Part shown: positions 56,933 through 64,000 of the stretch, one piece after another
Position numbering within the stretch: position 1 is the stretch's first letter
How the letters are laid out: the number at the start of each line of letters is the position of its first letter
Assembly: GCF_019635935.1 (NCBI RefSeq)
Contig: NZ_JAHBYN010000001.1
Coordinates: 2,443,532-2,507,531 of the forward strand
DNA length: 64,000 bases
Reading direction: 5' to 3'
Source of the DNA: Parvibaculum sp.
GTDB taxonomy: Bacteria; Pseudomonadota; Alphaproteobacteria; Parvibaculales; Parvibaculaceae
The notes under the pieces: model-generated
The model's database searches: none
The model's input: the letters and a program-made list of their open reading frames with translations, nothing else
Told to the model about the DNA's origin: nothing
Position numbers and translations under genes: made by a program

Positions 56933-57522
56933 CTGTTTTTGCCGCCCGCCGCTTCGGTGTTCTTCTTGTGCTGCTTCTCGCCGCTTGCTCGACCCCGCCC
57001 GCATCTTCGCCCGGCGACGTTGCGCTGGTCGCGCGCGCGCCGCTGCAGCTCGACGTCGCGTCGATTGTGCTCGATGAGCAATACAGTTCACCGGCGCGTG
57101 CCCCGAGTGTGGAGCATCTGCATCGTTTCTCGCCGGCCGGCATCGCCAGCGCCTGGTCGCGCGCGCGCCTTGTCGCCGCCGGATCGGCCGGCACCGCGAC
57201 GCTCTCGATCCTCGACGGGCGCGTCATATCGGAAGAACTCGAAAAGAAGGGCGGGCTGACCGGCCTTTTCGGCGACCAGCAGGACACGAAACTGACGGCG
57301 CGGCTGAAGACCCGCCTGACGGTGGAGCGTCCCGGCCGGTCGGGCGAGCACGGAAGCTGGAGCGCCGAAGTCGAGGTCAATGCCAGCCGCACCATCCTCG
57401 AAAGCGCCAGCCTCAACGACCGCGACGCGGCCTATGCGGCGCTGATGCAGGACCTCGCGACCCGTTTCGACGAGGAAATGACCGCCGAGATCAAGCGTTC
57501 GATGGGGCCGGTGCTGCGATAG
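56929..57522 (+). CDS. lipoprotein of unknown function
   Basis: 197 aa. The lipobox LLAAC with Cys20 follows a hydrophobic signal, so the mature protein should be lipid-anchored in the periplasm. The rest (about residues 35-190) is a mixed alpha/beta domain ending in a helical stretch (MQDLATRFDEEMTAEIKRSM) resembling small lipoproteins of uncharacterised families. It overlaps hslO by 4 bp, so it is made from the arg operon transcript. Function not recognised. Confidence 0.75.
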   Translation: MTVFAARRFGVLLVLLLAACSTPPASSPGDVALVARAPLQLDVASIVLDEQYSSPARAPSVEHLHRFSPAGIASAWSRARLVAAGSAGTATLSILDGRVISEELEKKGGLTGLFGDQQDTKLTARLKTRLTVERPGRSGEHGSWSAEVEVNASRTILESASLNDRDAAYAALMQDLATRFDEEMTAEIKRSMGPVLR

Positions 57523-57604
57523 CCCGCATTAAGGTTTCGCCAATCTTTTGCGGCCACGATCTGCGTTCGCCTGACGCGCCTCGCGACAGGGAGTGAAGGC
57601 AGCG

Positions 57605-58075
57605 ATGGTCTTTCAAGCGGCATATCTCAGTGCGGCGCATTCCCACCTCTCCGATACGGACGTGCGGGACATTCTGCTGGCGTCGAAACGCAACAACGCG
57701 CCGGCCGGAATTTCCGGCATGCTGCTTTTGATCGACCAGGTTTTCTTTCAGGTGCTGGAGGGCGACAAGGCGGCCGTCGAGGCGACGCTCGCCCGCATCG
57801 CGCGCGATCCGCGTCACAGCGGCATCATTCATGTGCTGGCGGCCGAACGGCCGGAACCTCATTTCCCGGACTGGTCGATGGGGTTTGAAAAATTCGTCTA
57901 TCGCGAAGCCGGCGTTCCGACGCCGGATGCCGCGCCCTTCGACATCGCAGACATTACCCGCAATCCGTCCGTGTCGGCGCTGGCCGGCAAGGCGCCGGAG
58001 TTGATTTCCTTCATGCGCGCTCTCTATCGCGGCCGCGACATGCGCGGCGCGCCGGTGCTAGATCGGACGGCCTGA
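57605..58075 (+). CDS. BLUF-domain blue-light photoreceptor
   Basis: 156 aa from the ATG at 57605. The BLUF fold is intact: AYLSAAHSHLSDTDVRDIL with the flavin-contacting Tyr7, NNAPAGISGMLLLID with Asn31, FFQVLEGD with Gln49, and DPRHSG and WSMGFEKF near the end of the domain. The Tyr, Asn and Gln have the AppA spacing (24 and 42 residues). No output domain is attached, only a 50-residue helical tail, so it likely signals by protein contact. Its stop overlaps the argE-like gene on the other strand by 18 bp. Confidence 0.93.
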   Translation: MVFQAAYLSAAHSHLSDTDVRDILLASKRNNAPAGISGMLLLIDQVFFQVLEGDKAAVEATLARIARDPRHSGIIHVLAAERPEPHFPDWSMGFEKFVYREAGVPTPDAAPFDIADITRNPSVSALAGKAPELISFMRALYRGRDMRGAPVLDRTA

Positions 58076-59224
58076 GACGTAATCGGCCAGCCGGCGCATG
58101 AAACGCTCGCATTCGGCGATCTGCGAAAGCTCCACGAATTCGTCCGGCTTGTGCGCCTGCGCGATGTCGCCCGGCCCGCAAACGACCGTCGGAATATCGG
58201 CAAGCTGGAACAGTCCGGCCTCGGTGCCGTAGGAAACGGCTTCCGCGGCATTGCATTGCGCGAGTTTCAGCACCAGCGTTTCGCCCGCGGACCCCTCTTC
58301 GGGCGCAAGGCCCGGCGCCTGGGCGCGAACTTTCGTTTCGATCCGGGCGCCCGGGTGTACATCGCGCATCCGCGGCAGCACGTTTTCGTCTACATGCGCG
58401 TTGAAGCGGTTGATGATCTCGTCGGGATCGAGGTCGGGGAGGGCGCGATACTCCCAGAGGAATGAACAGGTCTTCGGAATGATGTTGAGCGCCGTGCCGC
58501 CGCGGATCGGACCGACATTGACGGTCGTGTAGGGCGGCCGGAAGCGGCCCGACGCATCGCCGCGCCGGCGCATTTCCTCGGCCATCTGCGAAAGAAATCC
58601 GATCAGCTCGGCCGCGTACATCACCGCGTTGACGCCCTTGTCGGTGGCGCTCGAATGGCTTTCGAGGCCGGTGACCGTTGTCGACCAGGACTGGATCGAC
58701 TTGTGTGCGTTGACGACCTTCATCGAGGAAGGCTCGCCGACAATGACGACCTGCGGACGCGGCATGGTGCGGATAATGCCGTCGATCATCGGACGGACGC
58801 CGAGACAACCGACCTCTTCGTCATAGGAAAGCGCGAGGTGAACCGGAATTTGCGGACCGTCTTTCAGGAATTCCGGCACGAAGGCGAGCGCCACCGCGAT
58901 GAAGCTCTTCATGTCGCTGGTGCCGCGCCCGAAAAGCCTGCCCTCGCGCTGGACGACGGTGAACGGATCGCTCGACCAGTCCTGTCCCTCGACCGGCACG
59001 ACATCGGTGTGACCGGAGAGCACGACGCCGCCGGCCGCATCCGCCGGTCCGAGCGTCGCGAAAAGATTGGCTTTCGTACCGTCCTCATTGGTCACGCGCT
59101 GCGCGGCGACGCCGTGGCTCGCAAGATAGTTCTCGACGAATTCGACCAGCGCCAGATTGGACAGATGGCTCGTCGTGTCGAACGAGACGAGCGTCTCGAT
59201 CATCTCGCGGGGGCTGAGGCGCAT
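58058..59224 (-). CDS. argE: acetylornithine deacetylase (ArgE-type, M20 family)
   Basis: 388 aa, zinc metallohydrolase. Metal ligands are His in LSGHTDVVP (His followed by Asp two residues later), Asp in FGRGTSDMKS, Glu in LSYDEEVGCLG and later Glu in GEPSS, with the last His in AQAHKPDEF. It removes acetyl from N-acetylornithine. M20 peptidases of close type also act on other N-acyl amino acids, but nearby argD/argF support this role. The start at 59224 gives the family N terminus RLSPREMIETLVSFDTTS; no strong ribosome site is seen and starts at 59236 or 59257 are possible. Confidence 0.85.
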   Translation of the reverse strand: MRLSPREMIETLVSFDTTSHLSNLALVEFVENYLASHGVAAQRVTNEDGTKANLFATLGPADAAGGVVLSGHTDVVPVEGQDWSSDPFTVVQREGRLFGRGTSDMKSFIAVALAFVPEFLKDGPQIPVHLALSYDEEVGCLGVRPMIDGIIRTMPRPQVVIVGEPSSMKVVNAHKSIQSWSTTVTGLESHSSATDKGVNAVMYAAELIGFLSQMAEEMRRRGDASGRFRPPYTTVNVGPIRGGTALNIIPKTCSFLWEYRALPDLDPDEIINRFNAHVDENVLPRMRDVHPGARIETKVRAQAPGLAPEEGSAGETLVLKLAQCNAAEAVSYGTEAGLFQLADIPTVVCGPGDIAQAHKPDEFVELSQIAECERFMRRLADYVSGRPI

Positions 59225-59305
59225 GGGTGCGGGCATGGATGCGGGGCCTGGGCTCAAGGGCGGGCCGGTATCCTAGCGCGGGCGGAAGCGGGAAGCGAGG
59301 CGTCC

Positions 59306-59698
59306 CTAGTGAAGCAGGCGGGGGCTGTGCGGGCTGTCGAGCGAGAAGGCGGGAATGTCGACTTCGAATTTCTCGCCGTCCTCGTTTTCCATTTCGTAAT
59401 TGCCGAACATGATGCCCGACGGCGCGCCGAGCGGCGTGCCGCTCGTATATTCGAATTTCTCGCCGGGCTTCAGCAGCGGCTGCTCGCCGACGACGCCGGG
59501 ACCGCGCACCTCATGCACATGACCGCTGGCGTCGGTGATCTTCCAGTAGCGCGCGCGCAGGCGCACCGTTTCGCGGCCCTTGTTCTCGATCGTCACATGA
59601 TAGGCCCAGACATAATATCCCTGCTCGGGCTCGGACTGATCCTCGAGATAGGTCGGCTCGACCAGAATATTAATGGAGCGGGTCATGGCGCTGTACAT
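59306..59698 (-). CDS. apaG: ApaG-domain protein
   Basis: 130 aa, the length of ApaG. A beta-sandwich of FnIII-like type with the conserved [34 protein letters not shown] and [16 protein letters not shown]. Linked in E. coli to diadenosine tetraphosphate and cobalt/magnesium homeostasis; the molecular role is not settled. It is downstream of metZ on the same strand with a 170-bp gap. No signal peptide. Confidence 0.93.
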   Translation of the reverse strand: MYSAMTRSINILVEPTYLEDQSEPEQGYYVWAYHVTIENKGRETVRLRARYWKITDASGHVHEVRGPGVVGEQPLLKPGEKFEYTSGTPLGAPSGIMFGNYEMENEDGEKFEVDIPAFSLDSPHSPRLLH

Positions 59699-59867
59699 CG
59701 GGCGGTCCTTGCACGAGGGCGTCTGTCGGCCTGCGGCTCAAGGCATCCTGCCTCAATTCTTTCCACAGGCTTACCAGACTACCGGTCACCCTATAAATTC
59801 CTCTTAACGGCGGCGTTTTTATGACGGTTTGGCGGCATTTTCCGGTGCGTCCGGTTGCCGCACCGGC

Positions 59868-61058
59868 TCACGCCAGCGCCCGCTCGATGTCCTCGATCAG
59901 ATCGCCCGCATCCTCAAGCCCCACCGACAGCCGCAACAGCCCCTCGCCGATGCCGAGCTCGGCCCGCGCCTCGGGCGTCAGGCGCTGATGCGTGGTCGTG
60001 GCGGGGTGGGTGATCAGGCTCTTGGCGTCGCCCAGATTGTTGGAAATCTTGATCACCTGCAACGCATTGGCAAAGCGGAACGCGCCTTCCTTGCCGCCCG
60101 CGACCTCGAAAGCGACGATGTTGCCGCCGGCGTCCATCTGGCTCATCGCCAGATTGTGCTGCGGGTGGCTCGCCAGCCCCGGATAGAAGACGCGGCCGAT
60201 CCCCTTGTGGGTTTCGAGGAAACGCGCCACGGCGTCCGCGCCCCGCGCATGCTCGCGCACGCGCAAATCGAGCGTCTCGAGGCTTTTCAGCATCACCCAG
60301 GCATTGAACGGGCTGAGGCTCGGTCCGGTCTGGCGCAGGAAGTTGGCGAGGTGATCGGCGATGAAGGCCTGATCGGCGAGCACGATGCCGCCGAGGCAGC
60401 GCCCCTGGCCGTCGATATGCTTGGTCGCCGAATAGACGACGACATCGGCGCCGAGCTCCATTGGGCGTTGCAGCGTCGGCGTCGCGAACACATTGTCGAC
60501 GACAAGCTTGGCGCCCGCCTGATGGGCGATTTCGGCCACCGCCTTGATGTCGATGATTTCGAGCGTCGGGTTCGACGGCGTTTCGAGAAAGAACATCCGC
60601 GTGTTGGGACGCACGGCCTTTTTCCAGGCGTCGATGTCGCGCCCGTCGACCAGCGTCGAGGTGACGCCGAAGCGCGGCAGCAATTCCTCGACGATGTAGC
60701 GGCAGGAGCCGAACAGCGCCCGCGACGACAGCACATGATCGCCGGCCTTGAGATAGCAGAGCATGGCGGCGGTGACGGCGGCCATGCCGGTCGCCGTGGC
60801 GCGCGCGTCGCCCGCGCCTTCGAGCGCGATCATCCGCTCCTCGAACATCCGCACGGTGGGATTGGAGAAGCGGCTGTAGATGAAGCCCGGTTCCTCGTTC
60901 TTGAAGCGCCGCTCGGCCGCCTCCATCGTCTCGTAGACATAGCCCGAGGTCAGGAACATCGCCTCGCTTGTCTCGCCGAATGGCGTGCGGACGGTGCCGC
61001 CATGCACGGCTTCGGTGCGGGCCTTCAGCTTGCGGCCGTCGCGTGTCGTCTTGCTCAT
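59868..61058 (-). CDS. metZ: O-succinylhomoserine sulfhydrylase
   Basis: 396 aa, Cys/Met metabolism PLP family. It makes homocysteine from O-succinylhomoserine and sulfide. The PLP Lys213 is in SATKHIDGQGRCLGG; SRFSNPTV and ETPSNPTLEI bind substrate and cofactor. The subgroup (EAMFLTSGYVYETMEAAERRF) matches MetZ rather than MetB. The start at 61058 follows directly after the terminator hairpin of a SAM-II riboswitch. When S-adenosylmethionine is high, transcription should end before the gene. Confidence 0.94.
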   Translation of the reverse strand: MSKTTRDGRKLKARTEAVHGGTVRTPFGETSEAMFLTSGYVYETMEAAERRFKNEEPGFIYSRFSNPTVRMFEERMIALEGAGDARATATGMAAVTAAMLCYLKAGDHVLSSRALFGSCRYIVEELLPRFGVTSTLVDGRDIDAWKKAVRPNTRMFFLETPSNPTLEIIDIKAVAEIAHQAGAKLVVDNVFATPTLQRPMELGADVVVYSATKHIDGQGRCLGGIVLADQAFIADHLANFLRQTGPSLSPFNAWVMLKSLETLDLRVREHARGADAVARFLETHKGIGRVFYPGLASHPQHNLAMSQMDAGGNIVAFEVAGGKEGAFRFANALQVIKISNNLGDAKSLITHPATTTHQRLTPEARAELGIGEGLLRLSVGLEDAGDLIEDIERALA

Positions 61059-61074
61059 CCGGGTTGCCCCCAAT

Positions 61075-61101
61075 AAAAAACCCCGACCTGAAAGATCGGG
61101 G
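61075..61101 (-). terminator. terminator of the SAM-II riboswitch before metZ
   Basis: CCCCGA pairs with TCGGGG around 9 bases (61081-61101), and on the minus strand is followed by TTTTTT (61080-61075). It stands between aptamer and metZ start, so it is the likely expression platform. Confidence 0.8.
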
Positions 61102-61115
61102 GCAAGGGGCGCCCG

Positions 61116-61173
61116 ACCTCTTTAGCGGATTGTTTAACGTGGCCGCAAGCCGGTCGGCTCAAATCACCACGGT
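61116..61173 (-). promoter_or_regulatory. SAM-II riboswitch aptamer
   Basis: Read on the minus strand, the sequence has the conserved pieces of the SAM-II (metA-type) aptamer in order: CCGTGGTGATTTGA, GCCGACCGGCTTGC, GGCCACGTTAAACAA and GCTAAAGAGG. The pseudoknot strands are present by eye. It lies 58 bases upstream of the metZ start, with the terminator between. SAM-II is almost confined to alphaproteobacteria and typically controls metA, metX and metZ. Confidence 0.9.
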
Positions 61174-61283
61174 ATCGGCAGGCATTTAAGGGATGCGGGG
61201 CCCCCGCGTCAAGCCGGGGCTTCCCGGCGGCGGACGGGCGACCTATAACGGACGCCCGGAACCGCCCCAATATGCAAGGGACC

Positions 61284-62444
61284 ATGACCAAACCGGCCGA
61301 CGATCTTTTCCCGCATCGCGACGACGAGCCGCGCCGCCTCGGCGCCGGGCAGATGCACGCGACCGGCATCCTGCCCGCACACGGCATCGAGGCGCTGATC
61401 CGCGAAAAGGAAATCTGGGGCGCGGCTGAAATCGAACCGTCGCAGATCCAGCCTGCGAGCCTCGACCTGCGGCTCGGGCAGGTCGCCTATCGGCTGCGCG
61501 CGAGCTTTCTGCCGGGTCCCGACCGGGGCGTGATGGAGCGCGTCGAGGAGCTGATGCTCCACAAGATCGACCTGCGCGAAGGCGCGGTGCTCGAAACGGG
61601 TTGCGTCTATCTGGTGCCGCTGGTCGAGGCGCTGGCCTTGTCGGAACGCACATCCGCATCCGCCAATCCGAAAAGTTCGACCGGCCGCCTCGACGTCTTC
61701 ACGCGGTTGATCGCCGATTTCGCGACCGAGTTCGACCGCCTGACGGCGGGCTACAAGGGTCATCTCTATCTCGAGATCAGCCCGCGCACCTTCCCGATTC
61801 TGGTGCGCCCCGGCTCGCGGCTGGCGCAGATCCGGTTCCGCCGCGGCACGCATTCATGCACCGATGCCGAGATGAAGCGCCTGCATGACGAGCTGAAGCT
61901 GGTCGACGGCGAGGCGGATATCGACGGCGGCATCGCGCTGACCGTCGATCTCGCGCCGGCGCGCGAGGGCGACATTGTCGGGTACCGGGCCCGGCGTCAC
62001 TCGGGCGTCGTCGACATCGACAGCATCGGCGCCTATGACGTGCTCGATTTCTGGGACCCGTTGACCGCGCGCCCCGGCCGCAACAATCTTATTCTGGACC
62101 CGGACGAATTCTACATTTTGGCTTCGCGCGAAGCGCTGCATATCCCCGCGACGCATGCCGCCGAGATGGTGCCCTACGATCCGCTGGTCGGCGAGTTTCG
62201 CGTGCATTATGCGGGTTTCTTCGATCCGGGCTTCGGCGCTCGCGAGGCGGGCGGGGCCGGGAGCCGCATCGTCCTCGAAGTGCGCTCGCACGAGGTGCCC
62301 TTCATCCTCGAACACGGCCAGATCGTCGGCCGCTTCGTGCTCGAACGCCTGACCGACCGCCCGGCGCGGCTCTACGGCGCCGGCCTCGGCTCGAGCTACC
62401 AGCGCCAGGGGCTGAAGCTTTCAAAACATTTCAAGGCGCCCTGA
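61284..62444 (+). CDS. long-form 2'-deoxycytidine 5'-triphosphate deaminase (Dcd family)
   Basis: 386 aa from ATG 61284, behind AAGGGACC; ATG 61272 is also in frame. Matches the PF06559-type dCTP deaminase, roughly twice the length of the short E. coli form, with two dUTPase-like halves. Visible are EIEPSQIQPASLDLRLG, SNPKSSTGRLDVF-like ASANPKSSTGRLDVFTRLI, and LYLEISPRTFPILVRPGSRLAQIRF in the first half, and REALHIPATHAAEMVPYDP in the second. It would convert dCTP to dUTP for dTMP synthesis. It is divergent from metZ and its riboswitch. Confidence 0.85.
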   Translation: MTKPADDLFPHRDDEPRRLGAGQMHATGILPAHGIEALIREKEIWGAAEIEPSQIQPASLDLRLGQVAYRLRASFLPGPDRGVMERVEELMLHKIDLREGAVLETGCVYLVPLVEALALSERTSASANPKSSTGRLDVFTRLIADFATEFDRLTAGYKGHLYLEISPRTFPILVRPGSRLAQIRFRRGTHSCTDAEMKRLHDELKLVDGEADIDGGIALTVDLAPAREGDIVGYRARRHSGVVDIDSIGAYDVLDFWDPLTARPGRNNLILDPDEFYILASREALHIPATHAAEMVPYDPLVGEFRVHYAGFFDPGFGAREAGGAGSRIVLEVRSHEVPFILEHGQIVGRFVLERLTDRPARLYGAGLGSSYQRQGLKLSKHFKAP

Positions 62445-62462
62445 GCGCCGAAGCGAGTTTCG

Positions 62463-63611
62463 ATGAGTCTTGCCAGCTGTCGTAATTTCAAGGACTTCCG
62501 CGCGCTTGCCCGCCGCCGTTTGCCGTCCCCCATCTTTCATTACATCGACGGCGCGGCCGACGACGAGGTGACCTACCGGCGCAATACCGAAGCCTACGAG
62601 ACCTGCGATCTCGTCCCTAGTGTGCTCGCCGGCGTCGAGACGGTCGATATGTCGACCACCATCTTCGGCAAGAAGCTCGCAATGCCGCTCTATTGCGCGC
62701 CGACCGCGCTGCAGCGGCTGTTCCACCCGGACGGCGAACGCGCCGTGGCGCGCGCGGCGCAGAAATACGGCACCATGTTCGGCGTCTCCTCGCTCGGCAC
62801 GGTGAGTGTGGAAGAAATCGGCGCGATGATCGACACGCCGAAAATGTTCCAGTTCTATTTTCATAAAGACCGCGGTCTGAACGACAGCATGATCGAGCGC
62901 GCAAAGGCCGCGCAATTCGACGTGATGGCGCTCACCGTCGACACGATCACCGGCGGCAACCGCGAGCGGGACCTTCACACGGGCTTCACGTCGCCGCCGA
63001 GGCTCACCTTCAAGAGCCTGTTCAGCTTCGCCGCGCGGCCGCGCTGGGCGGTCAATTATCTGATCCATCCGAAAATGGAACTGCCGCACCTTCAGGAGCA
63101 TGTGCAGGAGGGCACCAATCTCGCCACTTCGATCGGCAGTTATTTCTCCACCATGCTGGACCAGTCGATGAGCTGGAAGGACGCCGAAGCGATCCGCGCC
63201 AAATGGGGCGGGCATTTCGCGCTGAAAGGCGTGATGAGCGTTGCCGATGCCAGGCGCGCGGTGGATATCGGCTGCACCGGCATCATGGTGTCGAACCATG
63301 GCGGGCGCCAGCTCGACGGCTCGCGCAGCCCGTTCGACCAGCTGGCCGAGATTGTCGATGCGGTGGGCGACAAGATCGATGTGATCTGCGAGGGCGGCAT
63401 TCAGCGCGGCTCCCATGTGCTCAAAGCGCTCTCGCTCGGCGCCAAGGCGTGCTCGGGCGGCCGGCTCTATCTCTATGCGCTGGCGGCGGCCGGCCAGCCC
63501 GGCGTCGAGCGCGCGCTCGGCCTGATGCGCGATGAAATCGAGCGCGACATGAAGTTGATGGGTGCCCGCAGCGTCGGCGATCTCAACCGCGGCAATCTGC
63601 GTTTTCGCTAG
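62463..63611 (+). CDS. FMN-dependent alpha-hydroxy-acid oxidase/dehydrogenase (LldD-like)
   Basis: 382 aa. It oxidises an L-2-hydroxy acid (lactate, glycolate, mandelate) with FMN. Features are the N-terminal LARRRLPSPIFHYIDGAADDE, LYCAPTALQRLFHPDGE, the catalytic His279 with the FMN-contacting Arg in SNHGGRQLDGSRSP, and the FMN phosphate site EGGIQRGSHVLKALSLGAKAC. The subtype lacks an added cytochrome domain. The C-terminal end reads LMGARSVGDL, typical of LldD. It follows the dCTP deaminase by 18 bp and is convergent with the last, partial gene. Confidence 0.92.
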   Translation: MSLASCRNFKDFRALARRRLPSPIFHYIDGAADDEVTYRRNTEAYETCDLVPSVLAGVETVDMSTTIFGKKLAMPLYCAPTALQRLFHPDGERAVARAAQKYGTMFGVSSLGTVSVEEIGAMIDTPKMFQFYFHKDRGLNDSMIERAKAAQFDVMALTVDTITGGNRERDLHTGFTSPPRLTFKSLFSFAARPRWAVNYLIHPKMELPHLQEHVQEGTNLATSIGSYFSTMLDQSMSWKDAEAIRAKWGGHFALKGVMSVADARRAVDIGCTGIMVSNHGGRQLDGSRSPFDQLAEIVDAVGDKIDVICEGGIQRGSHVLKALSLGAKACSGGRLYLYALAAAGQPGVERALGLMRDEIERDMKLMGARSVGDLNRGNLRFR

Positions 63612-63620
63612 CCCCCGGAC

Positions 63621-64000
63621 CTAGCCGGCCGAACAGCTCGCGCCGCCCAGCACGCAGAACTTCGCGCAATGCGGGTGGTTGAGCTTCACCGGCCGCAAAC
63701 TTTCGGCGAGCGTTTCGCCCATCTCGAATTGCGGGTCGTCGGGCAGCAGCGTGCAGGCGACGAAGACCGGCCGCGCCGCGCCCTTGCGCTTCACCACAAT
63801 GCGGCTCGTCGCGCACATCATGTCGGCCGGGTTCACATGCAATATGTCCCAGCAGGCGGTGGTGATTTCGGGCACGTCGGCGCGCTCGTCCATCTCGGGG
63901 AAGATGACGAGTGCCGAGCGGTCTTCCGTGTCGAGGCGAATTCCCTCGCGCGTGAAGAGCGCCGCATAGCCCGCGCGGGCATCCGCTTCCGCTTCGTCCG
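63621..64000 (-). CDS. C-terminal part of a Cys-rich protein, probably radical-SAM/SPASM
   Basis: Open on the minus strand from 64000 to the stop at 63621; the 5' part lies outside the window. The visible 125 residues end with HPHCAKFCVLGGASCSAG, a Cys-x3-Cys-x5-Cys cluster of the kind that ligates an extra iron-sulfur cluster in SPASM-type radical-SAM proteins. Before it are CWDILHVNPADMMCAT and a conserved-looking CTLLPDDPQFEMGETL. The N-terminal CxxxCxxC motif cannot be checked here, so the family call is tentative. Confidence 0.55.
   Translation of the reverse strand, partial: DEAEADARAGYAALFTREGIRLDTEDRSALVIFPEMDERADVPEITTACWDILHVNPADMMCATSRIVVKRKGAARPVFVACTLLPDDPQFEMGETLAESLRPVKLNHPHCAKFCVLGGASCSAG

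Overview
This is a 64 kb stretch of a GC-rich alphaproteobacterial chromosome. The taxon call is inference from content: gcrA, a SAM-II riboswitch in front of metZ, long rhizobial-type PstC and PstA, TamA/TamB, and many short-spaced operons with ATGA overlaps. Catabolic content (leucine/isovalerate breakdown, several acyl-CoA enzymes, an SDS-type alkylsulfatase, a diiron protein with a ferredoxin) fits a Parvibaculum-like member of the Hyphomicrobiales/Rhizobiales that lives on lipids or surfactants. The species cannot be fixed from the window alone.

Layout. 1-6.2 kb: the end of a MerA/lipoamide-dehydrogenase-like flavoprotein, a histidine kinase overlapping glucokinase, then gamma-glutamyltransferase and a DmpA/NylC-type P1 peptidase. 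6.2-9.3 kb: a tRNA-Arg(ACG) whose 3' end is repeated as a 24-bp direct repeat about 2.9 kb downstream. The repeats bound a small AT-richer island with a DUF1566 protein, a HEPN-like protein, a tail-anchored membrane protein, two zinc-ribbon miniproteins and two extra copies of the 3' tail of the neighbouring TetR gene. 9.2-28.8 kb: a catabolic region with thiolase, MerR regulator, aldehyde dehydrogenase, isovaleryl-CoA dehydrogenase, methylcrotonyl-CoA carboxylase (mccB, mccA), acetoacetyl-CoA synthetase, an acyl-CoA synthetase, an alkylsulfatase and an MDR reductase, with three TetR genes and palindromic operators. 28.8-44.1 kb: a PAS protein, the diiron/ferredoxin pair, the tamA-tamB export pair, another TetR, an alpha/beta hydrolase, a membrane protein plus PF10118 protein pair, an SDR and an acyl-CoA dehydrogenase. 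44.1-51.9 kb: a complete phosphate-starvation locus phoR-[Pho box]-pstS-pstC-pstA-pstB-phoU-phoB. 51.9-64 kb: gcrA with an upstream consensus DnaA box, an ABC-2 permease, an argD-argF-hslO-lipoprotein operon with a possible arginine leader peptide, a BLUF photoreceptor, argE-like deacetylase, apaG, metZ under a SAM-II riboswitch, a dCTP deaminase, an FMN alpha-hydroxyacid oxidase and the end of a cysteine-rich (probably radical-SAM) protein.

How the parts work together. The mcc/ivd/aacS/thiolase genes cover most of the route from isovaleryl-CoA through acetoacetate to acetyl-CoA. HMG-CoA lyase and methylglutaconyl-CoA hydratase are not in the window. The pst-pho locus senses and imports phosphate, and its Pho box (three CTGTCA-type repeats every 11 bp) has two close look-alikes elsewhere, upstream of a GNAT acetyltransferase and an alpha/beta hydrolase. 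Those two genes may belong to the same regulon.

The most interesting items are the tRNA-Arg island with its repeated TetR tails, the two permuted Pho-box-bearing intergenic elements, the 12-residue leader ending in Lys-Arg-Arg-Arg before argD, and the trio of ATTGGTC-N4-GACCAAT operators. No CRISPR array, rRNA, complete insertion sequence or recognisable integrase was seen.
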